Shown: positions 24,927 through 32,912 of the stretch, piece by piece
How the letters are laid out: the number at the start of each line of letters is the position of its first letter
How positions within the stretch are numbered: the first letter of the stretch is position 1
From: a virus
Strand: one strand, 5' to 3'
Virus record (IMG/VR): IMGVR_UViG_3300015241_000015
Span: 17,926-81,925 of that record
Length of the DNA: 64,000 nt
Translations under genes and position numbers: made by a program
Notes under the pieces: generated by a model
Told to the model about the DNA's origin: nothing
The model's input: only the letters and a program-made list of their open reading frames with translations
Database searches by the model: none

Positions 24927-25133
24927 TCAAAAGTCTGCGCATTGATCGCAGAGCCACCCTATTTCCCTGTTTTCCCGTGTGGCCGACCTCTCACACCATT
25001 CACACTTGCGTATGTCGGTTCCGTCTTTGTATCGCTCCTCTTGATCTTTGGCGTTTAGGCGCCGCGTTTGTTCCGTAAGGGCATTGTCTTGTTTGATTAT
25101 GCGATTACGCCAATATGTTCTATCGAGTGCCAC
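24927..25133 (-). CDS. small zinc-ribbon protein (GTG start)
   Basis: A 68-aa protein starting at a GTG behind ACCGAAGGG, not at the longer upstream ATG. CEWC and CDQC at the C-terminus bind zinc; a basic helix precedes them. Function unknown. Confidence 0.65.
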   Translation of the reverse strand: MALDRTYWRNRIIKQDNALTEQTRRLNAKDQEERYKDGTDIRKCEWCERSATRENREIGWLCDQCADF

Positions 25134-25177
25134 GTCTATTCCCTTCGGTTCGGATTCGTTGGTGAAGGTGGTTTGTT

Positions 25178-25567
25178 TTACTCTGGGCGCCCAAAGCGAG
25201 TCTCTACAGCACACCAGAGGCTTTCACTATGCGCAGACGCGAATTCAAGTTGAGCTTCGGTGTATTTGTCGAAATACTCTTTGTCCGTGTCTCCAGGGCG
25301 CAAGGTCAAGAATCCCATGAGAGCTTTTACCGTGGCATCCTCGTCAACGCCATGTAGCGGACTACAGGCGAAGTCTGAACCTTCAAACACGACTTGCGAC
25401 TTGCGACCGCCGGGTTCGCGCTGGGTTAAGCAATAGCCCAGTTCGTTCTTTCCCATATGATCGGTCGAATTAAGATCATAGACAACGAGTTTGAATGTGG
25501 GGCCCTTGCCTTTCAGGTACGGCCTGAAGTGTACGGTTCGGATTAGTTCTTTGGCATAGACTGGCAT
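25178..25567 (-). CDS. conserved hypothetical protein
   Basis: A 129-aa protein: RTVHFRPYLKGKGPTFKL, LGYCLTQ, FEGSDFACSPLHGVD, and LTLRPGDTDKEYFDKYT. These blocks recur in a phage and plasmid family without known function. Start MPVYAKE is fixed by ACCGAAGGAAACC. Confidence 0.8.
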   Translation of the reverse strand: MPVYAKELIRTVHFRPYLKGKGPTFKLVVYDLNSTDHMGKNELGYCLTQREPGGRKSQVVFEGSDFACSPLHGVDEDATVKALMGFLTLRPGDTDKEYFDKYTEAQLEFASAHSESLWCAVETRFGRPE

Positions 25568-25638
25568 AATTGGTTTCCTTCGGTCTTTGGTTGAATCCTT
25601 CCAGCAACAGGAATGAGGGTTCCTGTTCCAAGCTGGAT

Positions 25639-26064
25639 TCACCCTGCGATTACGGTTCTATTACGTTCTTTCGTGGCAATTGCTCGTTCTGCTTCGGTCA
25701 TGGCCTCGCTGGCCAGTTCGGCCTCTACGACTCGCCTGTAATTGCTATCCGGTTTGCAGATACAGCTCAAAGAGGCCAAGTGTTCACCTTCGGTATCACG
25801 TAGGCAAGCCCAGAAGGTTTCATGATCGGCGCCGGTCGAACAATCACACTCTGGATTGTCGCAATCGCAACCAATGCAACCTTCTGAGTCATGCTCCCAT
25901 ATCACGGTTAGATCGTTATCCTTTGCCCAAACTTCGGCGGCCGCATATTCCCTAGCACAGCGTTCTTTGCCCTGTCGTTTGGTTTCGGTCTTTGGATCAT
26001 AAGAGAATCCAGCGTTCTCTCGAAAGAATGCTACTGCTTCGGTATTGGCTTTGGTGCGTTTCAT
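25639..26064 (-). CDS. conserved hypothetical protein
   Basis: A 141-aa protein. Tandem helices with an acidic, Cys-rich middle (CIGCDCDNPECDC) and a C-terminal YRRVVEAELASEA. Similar proteins occur in actinobacterial and acidobacterial mobile elements. Its stop begins a compound stem-loop. Confidence 0.75.
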   Translation of the reverse strand: MKRTKANTEAVAFFRENAGFSYDPKTETKRQGKERCAREYAAAEVWAKDNDLTVIWEHDSEGCIGCDCDNPECDCSTGADHETFWACLRDTEGEHLASLSCICKPDSNYRRVVEAELASEAMTEAERAIATKERNRTVIAG

Positions 26065-26195
26065 GGTTTCACCCTCTGGTTCCGTTTGTTCTTGAATTCA
26101 CTCCACAATATAATTGTGGCGATAAAGGCAAACTTGACAATTGCACCAGCTATGTACCACATAACGAGTAGCAAAATTGCGCCTATAAAGTTCAT
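26061..26195 (-). CDS. small membrane protein
   Basis: A 44-aa protein, almost entirely one long hydrophobic stretch (IGAILLLVMWYIAGAIVKF, then IATIILW) with a basic tail. ATGA overlap with the downstream gene, strong GGGG-rich ribosome site. A holin-like or regulatory peptide is possible. Confidence 0.65.
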   Translation of the reverse strand: MNFIGAILLLVMWYIAGAIVKFAFIATIILWSEFKNKRNQRVKP

Positions 26196-26262
26196 GGTTT
26201 CCCCCCCTTTGGTTGCTTAGTCTACAGAAACCCTGCTGGGAGAGAACCAGGGTTTGAATCGA

Positions 26263-26556
26263 CTAAGCGGTTGGCCAGTCCATTGGTGAATCTGACTCGC
26301 ACTTATAGGCGTAATCGGCGGACTCCTCCAGGTCATCATCGTAGTAGCAAACCACTTCCAGGTAGCTACCAAAGTCATGCGGATTTGACTTGATGCCAAG
26401 TCTTGCTCCTTCAGGTTCTGGGCCCAGTGTGGCGCGAATCGCAGTAATGAATCGCTGACACTCGGCACGTGCTAACTGTGGATCGTAGTCCATGGCGCCA
26501 ATTTGCTGGCATGATTCGTTTGCGGGTACAGGTCCGATGTTGATAAAGTCTCGCAT
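26263..26556 (-). CDS. conserved hypothetical protein
   Basis: A 97-aa protein. AECQRFITAIRATLGPEPEGARL followed by KSNPHDFGSYLEVV is a well-conserved pattern in mobile-element genes. Function unknown. Stop codon lies in a stem-loop. Confidence 0.8.
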   Translation of the reverse strand: MRDFINIGPVPANESCQQIGAMDYDPQLARAECQRFITAIRATLGPEPEGARLGIKSNPHDFGSYLEVVCYYDDDLEESADYAYKCESDSPMDWPTA

Positions 26557-26630
26557 GGCGTATTACTCCCTTTAAGGTCGAATTGAATTCTTCTCACGGC
26601 GGATTGGAGGATATCCGCCCGAAGCTGAAT

Positions 26631-26975
26631 TCAATCGATTACGCTTGGGTCGATGTTGCCCTCTGGGCCCAGCTGAGCGAACCGATAACGTTTTCCGACG
26701 AAGTTGCTCTTGCAGCATCGGCAGGTGATATGGGAGAACTCTAGCTCTCCAGATTCATCCATGCTATGATCTTTGGAGCATTCACCCTCATTACAGGCGG
26801 GACAAGTTGATTCGCCGAAGTTAGACAACAGGTAAGGGAGTTGCTCCATGCCAGCTTCGATTTTCTCTATCCAATGCTCGTTTGGAGTGCCGATAAGATC
26901 TTCGGGTAAGTCGCCATTCACGGCGTAAATCATGCAGTCTTCACAGAGCCAGATATCGCGGTCGATGATCTTCAC
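26631..26975 (-). CDS. zinc-binding hypothetical protein
   Basis: A 114-aa protein with a GTG start overlapping the upstream stop. WLCEDCMIYAVNGD near the start, CPAC and CRCC later: two zinc pairs. Function unknown. Confidence 0.75.
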   Translation of the reverse strand: MKIIDRDIWLCEDCMIYAVNGDLPEDLIGTPNEHWIEKIEAGMEQLPYLLSNFGESTCPACNEGECSKDHSMDESGELEFSHITCRCCKSNFVGKRYRFAQLGPEGNIDPSVID

Positions 26976-27142
26976 AGCGTCACCTCGATACTTGATGGGA
27001 GTTGAACGTGAGTCACTGTCCACTTGGGACCAGAACCCCATTTGATCTTTGCGCCTACTGGATATTGCACGTCATGCGGCAATTGGCGAATCAGAACCTT
27101 TTGAGTCTTGTTGTCGCGCTGGATTGTTAGAATGTTTAACAC
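26972..27142 (-). CDS. small hypothetical protein, operon head (GTG start)
   Basis: A 56-aa protein: LNILTIQRDNKTQKV, then QLPHDVQYPVG, and WGSGPKWTVTHVQ. First gene behind the 27.2 kb promoter, with AGAGG as ribosome site. It ends in a GTGA overlap with the next gene. Function unknown. Confidence 0.7.
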   Translation of the reverse strand: MLNILTIQRDNKTQKVLIRQLPHDVQYPVGAKIKWGSGPKWTVTHVQLPSSIEVTL

Positions 27143-27196
27143 TTGGGTACCTCTGCTTTTCGCTTTAGACCCGCACTATCGTTTGGGTATGAACCG

Positions 27197-27225
27197 ACAC
27201 TACGCTGGAACGGAAACCATGTCAA
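27197..27225 (-). promoter_or_regulatory. main promoter of the leftward 20-27 kb operon
   Basis: On the minus strand TTGACA (27220-27225) and TAGTGT (27197-27202) with exactly 17 bp between. It lies 55 bp before the first gene and is the best sigma70 match in this part. Confidence 0.7.
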
Positions 27226-27821
27226 GAGAAATATGCAAGCAAGGTAAATGTAACTCGCAAGATGCCGAGAATCCGAGACTTGGACGGAATTAGGCGATTC
27301 GCAGGTGATCGGCGGAATAGCTCTCTACAGCTACCAAGGACTCATTTTCGACCGTGCTAGTACCTCAGGCCGGTTGAGAAAGACTCTCATAAGCGATTCT
27401 AGCGCGGGTGAATCGAGGGGATTCTGGGCCCAACTGCCGATCGAGCTACGCAAGCCCAAAACTGAAAAATTGGAGCGAACGCCCGTGGATGGATCTTTGC
27501 ACCAGCGGCCGCCAAACCTTCTATAGGATGGGTTCTGAAAGTCGCTGAGCAAGGTCGAAATTCGCCTATACCCTAGCCTACCCGATGTCGAGAACGTGGC
27601 CTATAAACGATTCTAGACGCGGTAAACACCCGCTATTCGCGCCGGTTTGACGGAATTGGAAAATTTAGGGCAGATGCCGTGACTGGTATCTCTCCCTAAG
27701 CGAGCCTAAGAGTTCAAGGAGCAAAGACTCTCCTCCTCCTCCGCTTGGTCCCCCCAAGCTTCGCTGGGCCCCAAAGTCTCAACTCCCAGCATCGACCGAC
27801 AACCCCCAAGTCGCTCACGCG

Positions 27822-27945
27822 CTACCGTATCGATACCCGTATACGATATACCGTATTGTTAACCATAGTTAACTGCTACATGTTAATCGTGATTCACTCG
27901 TTCTGTTAACCAGCGTAACATTAAGATCACATTAATCTTCACGCT
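27822..27945. repeat. AT-rich palindrome cluster within origin candidate
   Basis: TACCGTAT at 27823-27830 and 27849-27856; GTTAACCATAGTTAAC at 27858-27873, with another GTTAAC at 27905-27910 and GTTAAT nearby. Clustered short direct and inverted repeats in AT-rich DNA are typical of initiator binding and unwinding sites. Confidence 0.55.
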
Positions 27946-28307
27946 CCCCTGCCCCACACGCCCTTTCCTGCCCTGTTCCGCTGTTGCGCGCATAGTCGCC
28001 ATGCGGGTTCCGTGCGCTGTTCTGTGCCCAGCTTGCCAGCATCGAGAGCTAGTATCCGTGCAGGCTAGCCTACCCCCCAGTGCGTGAAAGTGCCCTATAA
28101 ACGATCCTGGAGCGGGTAGCACGGGCCAGAGTGTGTGATTACGCGCCAATCGGCGAACGGCCGCGCAAGCCTACCTGGAAATCGCCATGCTCTAGAGCGG
28201 GTGAATGAGACCCTGTGCTTGGCCTACTTCTAGGGGGGTGGGAGGGGGAACCGCGCGGGTGGGTGGGACCAAGACGACTTGGCTCCGACGAAAAGTCAGT
28301 TTGGTTT

Positions 28308-28468
28308 GGTTTTTGGTTTTGTCAGCGACAATAATTTTTGGTGTCGGTTTGGTGTGGAGTTTTGGAGTTTGGTTTTGATTTGGTTGGTCGGTGGTTCTGG
28401 GAATTTTTTGGTTTTGGTTTGATTTGGCGGTTGGTCTGTTATTTTTTTTGATTTTGATTTTGATTTGC
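28308..28468. other. G/T-only-biased low-complexity tract
   Basis: About 160 bp in which the plus strand is overwhelmingly G and T (GGTTTGGTTTTTGG-like). The minus-strand frame through it gives a low-complexity Lys/Pro/Thr peptide and is not a gene. Confidence 0.7.
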
Positions 28469-28564
28469 CCGTAGAGGGAGGGTGGAAGAACCTGGAGAGG
28501 CCCCTTTGATAACCGGCGGAGAGATAGCCATCCACGGGGTCTGGGTGAAATTTTCTGGATTAAT

Positions 28565-28873
28565 TTAAGGAAGTGCTTTCTTTTCCAAGACTTGGACGAA
28601 CTCTTTGCGTTGTAATTGGAGAGGCAATTCAGCGCGGGCGGCTTCTGAAAGCAGCGCTTCCATGTGTTGGATGGTGGCCCATTTGCCGTGAGGGAAGAGT
28701 TCAGGGGTGTCGTAGCATTCTTTGAGTAGGGCTATGAGCCATGCGAGCCAGTGTGGTTCGATCCAAGAGTGGAACCATTCTTCGTAGTCGCGGTCTTGGG
28801 CGAAACGCTGAAGGGCCTGAAAGGACAGCATTGAGCCGATGTAGACTAGGCCGCTCTGAACGTGTTCGCTCAT
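28565..28873 (-). CDS. hypothetical protein
   Basis: A 102-aa helical protein with several Trp residues (WFHSWIEPHWLAWLI). It follows an intergenic block (28890-28965) that is repeated in diverged form after it (28530-28590). Function unknown. Confidence 0.65.
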   Translation of the reverse strand: MSEHVQSGLVYIGSMLSFQALQRFAQDRDYEEWFHSWIEPHWLAWLIALLKECYDTPELFPHGKWATIQHMEALLSEAARAELPLQLQRKEFVQVLEKKALP

Positions 28874-28969
28874 GGGGTATTACTCTACCATCCACCGAAG
28901 GATCCACGGCCTTTGGCTGAAATTTTATGGAAATTTTGGTGGCAAGCCCTTTCTTTTCCAGGACTTGGA

Positions 28970-29053
28970 CTATCGATCCAGCCATGCTTTGAAGCCCAGA
29001 TAGAGGAGGAGCATGGCGAAGAAAATCAGCCCAGCGATGTCGGCACTGTCCAT
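28970..29053 (-). CDS. tiny membrane peptide
   Basis: A 27-aa peptide: MDSADIAG, then one hydrophobic helix ending WLDR. No strong ribosome site. Plausible small membrane peptide, uncertain. Confidence 0.4.
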   Translation of the reverse strand: MDSADIAGLIFFAMLLLYLGFKAWLDR

Positions 29054-29061
29054 GGTGGTGA

Positions 29062-29427
29062 TTATAGACCGGGATCGGCGAATGAGAAGGCCATGCGTTT
29101 GGTTCCGTCGGGCATTTCGATGATTACGCCTGGGAACTTGAAGAGGCCGTAGACGGCGTAGTTGCAGGGCTGGCCGCGGTCTTTGGTGGAGTTGCTGAAG
29201 GCTTTGAAAGAGGGTTTTGAATAGCGGCCGATGCACTCTTGGGTGGCTGAATCGGGGTTGGCGCCGCAGTCTTTGAAGGGTGCGTAATCGGCGACAGCGG
29301 CGATGTGGTGGCAGATGGGGCAGACGAAGCGCCACTGGAGGAAGTCTTGGCCGAAGCGTTGTTTGCCATCGGCCAGCCACTGGTCGTAGGTGGTTAGTGT
29401 GGGGTTGGGCTGTTTTGTTTTTGGCAT
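29062..29427 (-). CDS. zinc-binding conserved hypothetical protein
   Basis: A 121-aa protein, start MPKTKQPN. CPICHHIAAVADY and CIGRYSKP, then GQPCNYAVYGLFKFPGV: a recurrent phage family with two Cys pairs. The much longer upstream extension is low-complexity Arg/Pro translation and was rejected. Confidence 0.75.
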   Translation of the reverse strand: MPKTKQPNPTLTTYDQWLADGKQRFGQDFLQWRFVCPICHHIAAVADYAPFKDCGANPDSATQECIGRYSKPSFKAFSNSTKDRGQPCNYAVYGLFKFPGVIIEMPDGTKRMAFSFADPGL

Positions 29428-29432
29428 CGGGG

Positions 29433-29813
29433 TTACTTGGGCAGTTGAGACATCCCGAGGGTGCATCCGCAGACGATACAGAAGGCGAGGACCAAGGGGG
29501 ATTCGTTGCGGAGGACGCCGAAGGATTCGATGGTGGAGCGGCATTCGGGGCAGTGGGGTTTCTTGGTTTTGGTGATGGGGGTGCGTTCGTCGAGGGCGGT
29601 CGCGGCTTGTTTGGAGAGTTCTTTGAAGTCTTGGACGGGGGTTTCGCTGAAGAAAATGCCCAATTCGAGGCGTTTGGGGATGCCGTCGGGGAAGAGGGAT
29701 TCGACTTGGAGGTGGACGGGATCGCCGGACTTCATGCGATGGATGTTGGACGGTTCGAGGACGAGGGCGAGGAATTTGGATCCGTCGTCTTTGGTGCCAA
29801 CGATCTGGTTCAT
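29433..29813 (-). CDS. zinc-binding hypothetical protein
   Basis: A 126-aa protein, start MNQIVG behind AGAGACC. CPEC and CIVC near the C-terminus. N-half strand-rich. ATGA overlap with the upstream gene. Function unknown. Confidence 0.7.
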   Translation of the reverse strand: MNQIVGTKDDGSKFLALVLEPSNIHRMKSGDPVHLQVESLFPDGIPKRLELGIFFSETPVQDFKELSKQAATALDERTPITKTKKPHCPECRSTIESFGVLRNESPLVLAFCIVCGCTLGMSQLPK

Positions 29814-29989
29814 TTCTGGTCTCTTTCTTCGCGGTTTTCCGGGTAACAGCCACAGGGCCATTCGGGGCATGTTTCATCGACGGGGAGGCCGTCATATTCG
29901 TGGCAGTAATGGATGAAATGGCCGGTAAGGATGCGGTCGCGCCACTTGAGGCATTCGTCGATCCAGGCCGGGTCTAGGGTCTGGTTCAC
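29810..29989 (-). CDS. small Cys-rich protein (GTG start)
   Basis: A 59-aa protein: WIDECLKWRDRILTGHFIHYC, then CPEWPCGC. GTG start overlaps the upstream stop. Possibly metal-binding. Function unknown. Confidence 0.65.
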   Translation of the reverse strand: MNQTLDPAWIDECLKWRDRILTGHFIHYCHEYDGLPVDETCPEWPCGCYPENREERDQK

Positions 29990-30225
29990 TTTGTGCCGCC
30001 GTAAGGGGGACGGACCTTGGCCAATTTCACGGCTAATTTGTTAAGGCGTTCGCCGAGTTGAACCATCATTTCTTCGATATGTGGGATCTTGGAGATTTGT
30101 TGCGGGAACCCCCCTAATCGAGGGCTTTTGATTAATTTGTCTCTTGCTTTCATGTCCTTCTGCATTTTGGCGATGCGATCCAATCTTGCATCGATCCTTT
30201 TCATTCGGCGCCGCCACGTATTCAT
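29986..30225 (-). CDS. basic coiled-coil protein
   Basis: A 79-aa highly basic protein with heptad-like helices (RIAKMQKDMKARDKL, then LGERLNKLAVKL). ATGA-type overlap on both sides. Possibly nucleic-acid binding. Confidence 0.65.
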   Translation of the reverse strand: MNTWRRRMKRIDARLDRIAKMQKDMKARDKLIKSPRLGGFPQQISKIPHIEEMMVQLGERLNKLAVKLAKVRPPYGGTK

Positions 30226-30521
30226 TCAGCCTCCTTGAGAATCAAACACTTGGCTTCTTTTCGCCATTTGGGGTATTCAAAGACGCAGTTGCAGTGGATG
30301 TCGACGCGCTTTCCCTGGTCGAACCACAACTTGATTGCTGGCCAGAAGGGGCTGTTTTTACTTGGCATGGTGAGGATTGGCTCGCCGTCTTTGGCGAGCA
30401 TAAGGATCTTACCGTAAGCTATTTCAAAGATGAATTCTTTGCCGACGGCGGTCTTGATGCGCTGGGTGTGGGCGGACCAATCGAACCTGCCTGGACCGAA
30501 TCGGACTCTTTTGCGTGGCAT
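30222..30521 (-). CDS. hypothetical protein
   Basis: A 99-aa basic protein, strand-rich, no recognised domain. Head of a coupled leftward string. Confidence 0.7.
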   Translation of the reverse strand: MPRKRVRFGPGRFDWSAHTQRIKTAVGKEFIFEIAYGKILMLAKDGEPILTMPSKNSPFWPAIKLWFDQGKRVDIHCNCVFEYPKWRKEAKCLILKEAE

Positions 30522-30635
30522 TTGTGTGGGCCTCCTCCAGAGGTCTTTTACTCTACCATCGAGGGGGATTCCCGTGAAATTTTAAAGATTTGCACAGGGT
30601 CGGGCCGGTATGATTGGCCGCTTAAAGGAGTGAGG

Positions 30636-31133
30636 ATGGCAAACGAAACCGTGGAGACACTCGAAAGGTTCAACGCGCTACTAGATTCGGATGAAGACGA
30701 AGCAAGAAAGGCGTTTCATGGGATCTATCGCGTCCATGATTACGCTGAGGGAAAACGCCAAGTGGGCACGATTGAGTGTGGCAGTTTCGGCTTTGAGGAT
30801 ACGCCGAAAGCCCTTTATCGTCTGTTGTTTCTAGCGAAGCCGAAGCGTGTGGATTTCAGTGATATGTACAAGTCTGAGAGTCTTTTCGCCCTAACCTCGG
30901 TCAACGGCGCCTTCGTGGCCGATTTTCAATTCTATAAGTATGAATTGGCGGCCTATGTATCGGCGGCTAAAGAGCACATTGAAGGACGTGAATCGGGCAT
31001 TATCTGTGGGGTGCCGGGGTCTGATAACGGCATCCGTGCTAAATCGCCGGAATTGCGTTTGTGGGCCTCCACTCTTAAAAAATGCCTAGATAGGACGTGG
31101 ATGGTGTACTGTGGCAATGATTTTGAGGTGTGA
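30636..31133 (+). CDS. hypothetical protein
   Basis: A 165-aa protein starting MANETVETLERFN behind a consensus AAAGGAGTGAGG. A TATGAT hexamer lies 23 bp before the ATG. It has no recognised domain. A 22-codon GTG frame (31130-31198, repeated IKAIKAIK) overlaps its stop and could be a tiny downstream peptide. Confidence 0.75.
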   Translation: MANETVETLERFNALLDSDEDEARKAFHGIYRVHDYAEGKRQVGTIECGSFGFEDTPKALYRLLFLAKPKRVDFSDMYKSESLFALTSVNGAFVADFQFYKYELAAYVSAAKEHIEGRESGIICGVPGSDNGIRAKSPELRLWASTLKKCLDRTWMVYCGNDFEV

Positions 31134-31194
31134 AAATTGGGCCCGACGAGAAGTTGATCAAGGCGATCAAGGCGATCAAGGAGTTCCGCCGCCT

Positions 31195-31380
31195 CTAACT
31201 GGGCCCTTCCAGGCGGTGGATGCGGGCCTCGTGGCTCTTGACGATCTCCAGAAAGTCCTTAGATATTCGCTCAAGGCTGGCGACTGAGCCTTGCAGTTCA
31301 TGAACGTCCTTGGTCAGTAATTGGAGGCTTTCGGCCAAGGCGGCGTGGCGTTCTTCGATGGTTGGCTTGGGCTTGGACAT
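31195..31380 (-). CDS. coiled-coil protein, tandem paralogue
   Basis: A 61-aa protein, MSKPKPTIEERHAALAESLQ, nearly the same as MSDPKPTIDERLSAIAESLQ in the upstream gene. A heptad pattern runs to the end. Tandem duplication of a small coiled-coil gene. Confidence 0.75.
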   Translation of the reverse strand: MSKPKPTIEERHAALAESLQLLTKDVHELQGSVASLERISKDFLEIVKSHEARIHRLEGPS

Positions 31381-31381
31381 C

Positions 31382-31609
31382 TTAAGTGAGTCCCTGGATG
31401 CGGTTGAGGCGGTGCTCGTGGGTCTTGACGATATCGACGACATCCGAGGTAATGCGGGTAAGGCTGGCAACGTCGGCAGTCAGGCTGGCGATATTGGCGG
31501 TGTTTTCACGGGTCAAGATTTGGAGTTCGTGAACGTCGGCGGTCAAGAGTTGCAGGCTCTCGGCAATGGCAGAAAGGCGTTCGTCGATGGTTGGCTTGGG
31601 GTCTGACAT
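31382..31609 (-). CDS. coiled-coil protein, tandem paralogue
   Basis: A 75-aa longer copy with an extra central repeat (ANIASLTADVASLTR). Together with its partner it may form hetero-oligomers. Function unknown. Confidence 0.75.
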   Translation of the reverse strand: MSDPKPTIDERLSAIAESLQLLTADVHELQILTRENTANIASLTADVASLTRITSDVVDIVKTHEHRLNRIQGLT

Positions 31610-31616
31610 GAAATTA

Positions 31617-31850
31617 TTATAATCTAAACGGCTCATCCCCGCATTTCCATGGGTGATTTTCAACAATATGCCGACGGAATCCCGATTCGTTATCGAATCC
31701 CACTAAGTGGACTTCGTCGGCTTTTAAGCCCTTGATGGCGATGCAGAAACGGCAACAGATCTTGGCGGTGGGGTTGCCGATGACGCTTACTTTGACCGGT
31801 TCCCGCCACGGGATCGCCGGGAATTGCCTCTCCAGTTGCTCCTCGGTCAT
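31617..31850 (-). CDS. zinc-finger hypothetical protein
   Basis: A 77-aa protein. CCRFCIAIKGLKADEVHLVGF then HIVENHPW: C2H2-like ligands. Good site AAGGAGAACGAC. Function unknown. Confidence 0.7.
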   Translation of the reverse strand: MTEEQLERQFPAIPWREPVKVSVIGNPTAKICCRFCIAIKGLKADEVHLVGFDNESGFRRHIVENHPWKCGDEPFRL

Positions 31851-31860
31851 GTCGTTCTCC

Positions 31861-32256
31861 TTAAGGCTGGGGGTCTGATGATACCGATCGCGGTATGATC
31901 TTTTCGGCGACATCATTGACGTACTTGCTATTCCAGTCGATGGGCCAGTTCCCGCCCTGGGCGTTGAGCAAGATGTAGCGCAGCACATTCGTGCGCTCCT
32001 CCCCTGTAAACGTCACTTCTGGAAGCGGCTCCTGGGGCATTCGTTCTGCCGAGTTCTCCACAATCGAAACTTGGATAAAACCACGAATATCCGAGCCTCG
32101 TGAGTAGACGAGATCGAAGATATAGGCCATGGCCAGTAGCCATGACCTGCGCTTCTCTACCGGCCAATTGGCGCCACGTTCGGGGAGCGCCTCGATTAAG
32201 CCTCTGATTAGCGGGTGATGGGTGGGGTCGGTGTTCACAGGGTGTGGGTGGTCCAT
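31861..32256 (-). CDS. hypothetical protein
   Basis: A 131-aa protein, start MDHPHPVN without an obvious ribosome site. Contains LAMAYIFDLVYSRG. First gene of a leftward group. Function unknown. Confidence 0.65.
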   Translation of the reverse strand: MDHPHPVNTDPTHHPLIRGLIEALPERGANWPVEKRRSWLLAMAYIFDLVYSRGSDIRGFIQVSIVENSAERMPQEPLPEVTFTGEERTNVLRYILLNAQGGNWPIDWNSKYVNDVAEKIIPRSVSSDPQP

Positions 32257-32334
32257 GGAATGAGATTGTAAGCCCAGAGGCCCTGAACAAGCGGCCCCTG
32301 GACCTTCTATGTATCCCACAGGGAAATCTACCAC

Positions 32335-32366
32335 AGGCCGATCCTCGCTTGCAATTTTGATATGAT
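32335..32366 (+). promoter_or_regulatory. conserved promoter block, copy a
   Basis: AGGCCG-N5-CGCTTGCA followed after 7 bp by TATGAT. The same 19-bp block occurs at 32652 and 33696 with identical internal spacing. Confidence 0.55.
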
Positions 32367-32493
32367 GGAAAAGCCTTCTTTATGGACGGGTGATTTCGCT
32401 TTTGGGGATGGACAGCCCAGGGCGAAAAGGTTTCGTCCCTAAAAAGACGAAAGGCCCGATGTTCTGGGCCAATTCATGAAGGAGGTGGAGCCA

Positions 32494-32598
32494 ATGGACC
32501 TTAAAAAGTCGTCCTGGTTCCGCGTCACGGTATCAATCGAATGGAGATTGATACTCGCGATCGCGGCACTGGTCTTCGTTCTGCTGCTGCTTAAATAA
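32494..32598 (+). CDS. mini membrane peptide 1
   Basis: A 34-aa peptide: MDLKKSSWFRVTVSIEW, then a hydrophobic helix ending VLLLLK. A near-perfect ribosome site (AAGGAGGTGG) and a two-hairpin leader (TTTCGTC/GACGAAA, then GGCCC/GGGCC) precede it, and a terminator follows. Paralogue of the minus-strand peptide at 33774. The architecture resembles type I toxin cassettes, which is only an inference. Confidence 0.75.
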   Translation: MDLKKSSWFRVTVSIEWRLILAIAALVFVLLLLK

Positions 32599-32604
32599 CA
32601 GCAA

Positions 32605-32641
32605 CCCTTGGGCGGTTCACCCTCCGTCCAGGGGCTTTTTT
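32605..32641 (+). terminator. terminator of mini peptide 1
   Basis: CCCTTGG, 16-nt loop, CCAGGGG then CTTTTTT. Confidence 0.8.
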
Positions 32642-32651
32642 ATTCTACCAG

Positions 32652-32679
32652 AGGCCGTTCGTCGCTTGCAATTTATGAT
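32652..32679 (+). promoter_or_regulatory. conserved promoter block, copy b
   Basis: AGGCCG-N5-CGCTTGCA followed after 3 bp by TATGAT, upstream of the gene at 32706. Confidence 0.55.
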
Positions 32680-32705
32680 AAAGTTTTCGGGGTTTGGAGG
32701 GCGCC

Positions 32706-32912
32706 GTGACTTGGTCTGAATCGACGTTTACGGAGTGCGTAAAGGCCCAATGTGGATACTGTTTCCATCCCTCATACCACCCAATTGAATACTCGAAGAC
32801 ATTCGACGGGTGGATCCACGCGCACAAGAAATACAATTTGCATCAACGATGTGGCGCCAAGCTGCTTTGGGCCTTGCGGAAATCACGAAAGGACGCCGTC
32901 AAGAATGCCTGA
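32706..32912 (+). CDS. zinc-binding hypothetical protein (GTG start)
   Basis: A 68-aa protein. FTECVKAQCGYCFHPS and LHQRCG give four Cys ligands with nearby His. GGAGGGCGCC precedes the GTG. Overlaps the next gene by 8 bp (ATGCCTGA). Confidence 0.7.
   Translation: MTWSESTFTECVKAQCGYCFHPSYHPIEYSKTFDGWIHAHKKYNLHQRCGAKLLWALRKSRKDAVKNA

Larger units (their letters stand above)
27226..28564. other. non-coding repeat-rich region, candidate replication origin
   Basis: About 1.3 kb without a credible gene. It holds four diverged copies of a 17-bp motif (GAT-TCTAG-xxGCGGGTRA type) at 27395, 27609, 28103 and 28187. An AT-rich patch at 27822-27945 has two TACCGTAT copies and GTTAAC repeats. A keto-biased (G/T) tract lies at 28308-28468. 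It also forms the boundary between two leftward operons. Confidence 0.6.

Noticed and set aside
29428-29895. Long N-terminal extension of the gene at 29062
   Set aside because: Arg/Pro/His low-complexity out-of-frame translation of the neighbouring gene.
30144-30635. Long N-terminal extension of the gene at 30636
   Set aside because: It overlaps a convincing leftward gene, and a near-perfect ribosome site precedes the internal ATG.
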